The notes below the pieces were generated by a model. It was not told the DNA's origin and made no database searches. It saw nothing but the letters and a program-made list of their open reading frames with translations. Positions 60,905-64,000 of a DNA stretch of 64,000 bases are shown here, piece after piece. Made by a program: the position numbers and the translations under genes. This DNA comes from DASQZK01 sp963732905 (GTDB lineage Bacteria; Bacteroidota; Bacteroidia; Bacteroidales; GCA-2748055): positions 620,001 through 684,000 of the forward strand of contig CAVTBM010000004.1 of the NCBI GenBank assembly GCA_963732905.1. Reading direction: 5' to 3'. Position 1 is the first letter of the stretch, and every line of letters begins with the position of its first letter.

Positions 60905-61459
60905 ATGCTATTCACTGAAACTAAACTTAGCGGGGCTTACCTCGTTGAAATCAAAAAGCTTGAAGACGAACGTGGCTTTTTCGGCCGTGCATGGTGTCAG
61001 CACGAGTTTGAAGAACACGGTCTCAAAGCGGTTATTCGACAAATAAACACTTCCTATTCCATTAAAAAAGGGACCATCAGAGGTATGCATTTTCAGGCCG
61101 ATCCTTACCAGGAGGCAAAATTCATCCGTTGTACACGGGGAAGGATCTTTGATGTGATCATTGATCTACGGCCTGCGTCTCCGACATTCATGCAGTGGAC
61201 AGGTCATGAATTAAGCGAAGACAATTACCAGATGATGTATGTTCCTGAGAACTTTGCGCATGGATTTGTCACTCTGCAGGATCATTGTGAAGTGTACTAC
61301 CCTACTACCGAATTTTATACTCCGGGTTCAGAGAGAGGCATCAGGTACAACGACCCGGCGTTTAACATTATTTGGCCTGTTAAGGTGGAGATTGTCTCCG
61401 AAAAAGACAGAAATCATCCCCTGTTCGATGTGAATACCTTTGATCAGATTTCCGGCTGA
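60905..61459 (+). CDS. dTDP-4-dehydrorhamnose 3,5-epimerase family protein (RmlC-like)
   Basis: 184 residues of the RmlC cupin. ERGFFGRAWCQHEFEEHGL, the catalytic His62 in IRGMHFQADPYQE, DVIIDLRPASPTFMQW, FAHGFVTLQDHCEVYY with the catalytic Tyr, and GIRYNDPAFNIIWP are all present. RmlC epimerises C3 and C5 of 4-keto-6-deoxy sugars; in a CDP-sugar cluster it probably acts on a CDP-linked substrate (inference). The catalytic residues are intact, so epimerase activity is expected. It is followed without an adequate gap by the methyltransferase gene. Confidence 0.9.
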   Translation: MLFTETKLSGAYLVEIKKLEDERGFFGRAWCQHEFEEHGLKAVIRQINTSYSIKKGTIRGMHFQADPYQEAKFIRCTRGRIFDVIIDLRPASPTFMQWTGHELSEDNYQMMYVPENFAHGFVTLQDHCEVYYPTTEFYTPGSERGIRYNDPAFNIIWPVKVEIVSEKDRNHPLFDVNTFDQISG

Positions 61460-61523
61460 TCGGAAGAATCCGGGCCGGACGCAGGAAACATTACAAGGTC
61501 TTTTACTTAAATACGTTTATTCT

Positions 61524-62696
61524 ATGAAACATACCCATTGTCCTAATTGCAAGCATGCTGACGTTGAAGATTTTTACACGGTAAAGAATGCACCCGTTCA
61601 CAGCCTCGTTACCATCAAGGATTACAACGAAGCCATTTCCGTACCCCGGAAAGACATCACCCTGGCTTTCTGTAATCACTGTGGTTTCATCTTTAACAGT
61701 TCCTTCGACACTACTCTTGATTATTATACCAAAGGTTATGAAGACCAGCAGGGATTTTCCCCCACATTTGTGAAATTTATTACGGGAATAACTCAAAAAT
61801 TCATTGACCGTTATGATATCAAGGGGAAAGATGTTATTGAGATAGGATGTGGTAAAGGGGATTTCATAAATCTGATCAGTGAACTGGGTCATAACCGGGG
61901 AACAGGAATCGACCCTGCGTATGTTCCCGGAAGGGGGAAGCAAAACCCCGATGTTCATTTCATCAGGGAATTTTATTCTGAAAAGCACGGGGACCTGAAG
62001 GCCGATGCCATTACCTGCCGGCATACCCTGGAGCATATTCATGCCACCCACGATTTTGTGGAAACCATCAGGAAATCGGTAAGAGATAATGAAAATGTCG
62101 TTGTATTTATTGAAGTGCCCTGTGTTGTGAGAATCCTGAAAATTCAGGCATTCTGGGATATTTTTTATGAGCACTGCACGTATCTCAGCCCAGGAGCATT
62201 AGCCCGGTTGTTCCGGATGAATCAGTTCGAAGTTCTGGATATGTATCTTGAATACGATGACCAGTATTTGTTCATTGAAGCCAGACCGGTGAAAGGCATT
62301 TCTGAAAAGATCCATCCCCTTGAAGAATCTGTGGCTGATCTGAAAAATCTGACAAAGGAATTTGTGAGGAAGATCAATATTCAGTTGAGTGAATGGAGAA
62401 ACCGTTTAAACGGGTTTAAAAAGGAGGGGAAAAAAGTAGTGATATGGGGAGGGGGTTCCAAGTCTGTTGGCTTTCTTACCCAGTTTGATGATATCGGGCT
62501 GATTGATCATGTGGTGGATATCAATCCGCACATGCAGGGAAATTATATCCCGGGTATCGGGAAGCAATATGTTAGTCCTGAATTTCTCAGGGATTACAGG
62601 CCGGATGTCGTTATTCTCATGAATTCAGTATATACCGCTGAAGTGCGGAAGATGCTCAATGAAATGGGCCTCGATCCTGAAATTATGGGATTGTGA
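61524..62696 (+). CDS. Sugar C-methyltransferase (zinc-binding domain plus SAM domain plus C-terminal domain)
   Basis: From ATG 61524 the protein has 390 residues. It starts with a zinc-binding motif (CPNCKHAD at Cys6/Cys9 and CNHCGFIF at Cys50/Cys53). A Rossmann-fold methyltransferase follows with VIEIGCGKGDFINLI, THDFVETIRKSV and HTLEHIHATHDF. A C-terminal domain with VVIWGGGSKSVGFLTQF completes it. This three-part layout is that of TylCIII-type C-3 methyltransferases acting on 4-keto deoxysugars. With rfbF, the SDR and the RmlC-like gene it points to a C-methyl-branched 6-deoxyhexose in the polysaccharide (inference). An earlier Met at 61440 would precede the zinc motif with unsupported residues. 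Confidence 0.88.
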   Translation: MKHTHCPNCKHADVEDFYTVKNAPVHSLVTIKDYNEAISVPRKDITLAFCNHCGFIFNSSFDTTLDYYTKGYEDQQGFSPTFVKFITGITQKFIDRYDIKGKDVIEIGCGKGDFINLISELGHNRGTGIDPAYVPGRGKQNPDVHFIREFYSEKHGDLKADAITCRHTLEHIHATHDFVETIRKSVRDNENVVVFIEVPCVVRILKIQAFWDIFYEHCTYLSPGALARLFRMNQFEVLDMYLEYDDQYLFIEARPVKGISEKIHPLEESVADLKNLTKEFVRKINIQLSEWRNRLNGFKKEGKKVVIWGGGSKSVGFLTQFDDIGLIDHVVDINPHMQGNYIPGIGKQYVSPEFLRDYRPDVVILMNSVYTAEVRKMLNEMGLDPEIMGL

Positions 62697-62747
62697 AAGA
62701 ATTTCAGGCTGTTGGAAGCACATAGGTTTGCAGAAACGCAAAAAGAA

Positions 62748-62801
62748 AAACGGTTTTTCTGAAGAGACAGGATAGAACCTGACTCAGGAGAAAAGCCGTT
62801 T
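62748..62801. terminator. Outer/left hairpin between convergent genes
   Basis: AAACGGTTTTTCT (62748-62760) pairs with AGAAAAGCCGTTT (62789-62801) with one mismatch. It follows the methyltransferase stop by about 50 bp and sits against a second hairpin at 62803-62839, so both strands have terminator-like structures here. Confidence 0.5.
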
Positions 62802-62802
62802 A

Positions 62803-62839
62803 TCTTTTCTGCCAGGGGATGCTCCCCTGACAGAAAAGA
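62803..62839. terminator. Long hairpin, probable bidirectional terminator
   Basis: TCTTTTCTGCCAGGGGA (62803-62819) pairs with TCCCCTGACAGAAAAGA (62823-62839) over 17 bp with one mismatch and a 3-base loop. It lies 15 bp from the end of the minus-strand LamG gene and ends that transcript, and perhaps the rightward operon as well. Confidence 0.65.
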
Positions 62840-62853
62840 GATTAGGATCAGGG

Positions 62854-64000
62854 TTAGTACCGGATCACTTTCTGAATTTGCACAAAGTTATTTTTACCGG
62901 TTATTCTAAGGAGGTAAATTCCCGAAGGCAGGGTTTCCGTATTGAATGTGCACACGGATTCCTCGTTTACCTCAATGCTTTTAAGAACCTTACCGGCAAG
63001 GTCAATCAGGTCAACCCGTTGAATGTTACCTGCATTTGTAATACTCAGGCTGTTGATAAATGGATTCGGGTAGGTAACAAATTGCAGCGGGGGAGTCATG
63101 TTTTTCTGTTTATCCATTGAGTTAGACATATTTCCGTTACCTGCAGCAGATTTGTGGACACCGGAAAGGGAACTTTCCATGAGAGTCAGGATTTCGGAAG
63201 GAGAGAGAATCCTGCTATAGACTCTTACATCGTCCTCTTGCCCTTTCATTCCAAATAGATTATTGGTCATTCGTCCCAACCACAGAGGTCCGCTGGTGTT
63301 AAACCGGTTATGTAGTCCTGAAGTTGCAGTAACATCAGCACCGTTATAAAACAGCTTCACCGCACCTGTGTTCCTGTTCACTGTAACTGCCACATGATTC
63401 CAGCTATCGTAAGTAAAGACGCCCAGATTACTTGTGGTATTTGCGGAAGTTATGCCATCGCCCGACTCAAAGTAAATCTTCCGGTCGTTTGAGCCATATG
63501 TATTAACCAGTACTTTGAAGCCGTTACGGGTTGATCCTGAAGGTCCGTTAGCCAGGAGAGTCTGGATGTTGAATTTTCCCGACGGAATATTAACCCACAT
63601 GGCCAGGGTAAACTCATTCCCGGGATCCATGGAAGGTGAAGCGGCGAAATCATCCGTTCCGTCCAGGAGCATCGAAGAGCCGTCCACCAAATTGTTTGAT
63701 GAATAGACTGGGCCATGAAGGGTGAGGTCATAACCGTGGCCGGTCTGATCCATCCCGCTATTGTCCAGAGGCCAGTAAGCTAACATGTCATCAGCAATTT
63801 TTGGATTTACGGCTGTTTTAACCGACAAAATACCAGACCAGGCTGAATATTCAGTTGAATTAAATGCCCTGACGCGATAGAAATAGGTCGTATTATCATT
63901 CAGACCGGTATCCTGGTAAGAAACCAGATTAACACCTGTCCCGGCAATACTGACATATCCCGAAAGAGAGTCCTGTGAACGCTTTATTTCGTAACCTTTT
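62854..64000 (-). CDS. Secreted fibronectin-III/LamG protein with T9SS sorting domain (5' end outside window)
   Basis: The frame is open to the right edge, so the start lies outside the window. The first visible part (63999 down to ~63830) is a fibronectin-III domain (YEIKRSQDSLSGYVSIAG, TTYFYRVRAFNSTEYSAWSG). A LamG domain follows (MLAYWPLDNSGMDQTGHGYDL, FTLAMWVNIPSGKFNIQTLL, WNHVAVTVNRNTGAVKLFYNG, DDVRVYSRILSPSEI). The last ~75 residues are a T9SS sorting domain (QFVTYPNPFINSLSITN, VDLIDLAGKVLKSI, LPSGIYLLRITGK). The protein is exported to the cell surface; its ligand or enzyme function is unknown. Confidence 0.87.
   Translation of the reverse strand, partial: KGYEIKRSQDSLSGYVSIAGTGVNLVSYQDTGLNDNTTYFYRVRAFNSTEYSAWSGILSVKTAVNPKIADDMLAYWPLDNSGMDQTGHGYDLTLHGPVYSSNNLVDGSSMLLDGTDDFAASPSMDPGNEFTLAMWVNIPSGKFNIQTLLANGPSGSTRNGFKVLVNTYGSNDRKIYFESGDGITSANTTSNLGVFTYDSWNHVAVTVNRNTGAVKLFYNGADVTATSGLHNRFNTSGPLWLGRMTNNLFGMKGQEDDVRVYSRILSPSEILTLMESSLSGVHKSAAGNGNMSNSMDKQKNMTPPLQFVTYPNPFINSLSITNAGNIQRVDLIDLAGKVLKSIEVNEESVCTFNTETLPSGIYLLRITGKNNFVQIQKVIRY

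Noticed and set aside
61503..62174. 223-codon open frame on the - strand in the methyltransferase gene
   Set aside because: Antisense to the C-methyltransferase; no signal or motif of its own.

Overview
The window reads as chromosomal DNA from a member of the Bacteroidota, most likely a free-living or anaerobic Bacteroidales/Marinilabiliales-type lineage (inference). The evidence is type IX secretion (T9SS) C-terminal sorting domains on surface proteins, Bacteroidota-type promoter -7 elements (TAnnTTTG), a DnaG primase and a sirtuin with zinc ligands missing, DUF2807 and SwmB/Big_5 lipoproteins, and frequent TTG/GTG alternatives to weakly signalled ATG starts. No rRNA, tRNA, CRISPR array, phage or insertion sequence was recognised.

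Layout. 1-5.1 kb: the end of ribose-5-phosphate isomerase B, an Rrf2 regulator, a VanZ-like protein, the radical-SAM heme chaperone HemW, a GT4 glycosyltransferase and a coiled-coil membrane protein. 5.2-12.1 kb: a tightly packed leftward six-gene operon, namely PqqD-like protein, ATP-grasp ligase, fold-type III PLP decarboxylase, a urea-transporter/M23-peptidase fusion, a TPR plus predicted beta-barrel protein, and a TPR protein. It starts behind strong TTTGTAA/TTACAAA dyads. I do not recognise this as a described system, and it is the main candidate for novelty. 12.2-18.9 kb: regulation, stress and metal genes (HMA-AraC regulator, LuxR-type regulator, RIC-like hemerythrin, CDF transporter, gpmA, permease with HMA tail, lgt).

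19-42.6 kb: mostly housekeeping genes. These include a Big_5 lipoprotein, a ROK sugar kinase with an FHS-type sugar transporter, a tandem universal stress protein, a CPBP/SDR/SDR operon, an acyl-CoA synthetase, DUF2461, ispD, DUF2807, an Omp85-type protein, comF, ubiX, a small outer-membrane barrel, a sirtuin, dnaG, a cytidylate-kinase-like protein, a lipoprotein, a UbiA/MenA-type prenyltransferase and a septation-protein-A-like/NUDIX fusion.

43-62.7 kb: a rightward exopolysaccharide locus. It encodes an initiating sugar-phosphate transferase, an OPX export lipoprotein, a BY-kinase/copolymerase and two glycosyltransferases. Two related T9SS surface proteins follow, one carrying a frameshift and the other an SGNH hydrolase. 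After them come an MBOAT/AlgX-like O-acetylation pair and a CDP-deoxysugar set (rfbF, SDR, 3,5-epimerase family, C-methyltransferase). No flippase, polymerase or CDP-glucose 4,6-dehydratase is visible, so the locus depends on genes elsewhere. The window ends inside a leftward fibronectin-III/LamG/T9SS protein.
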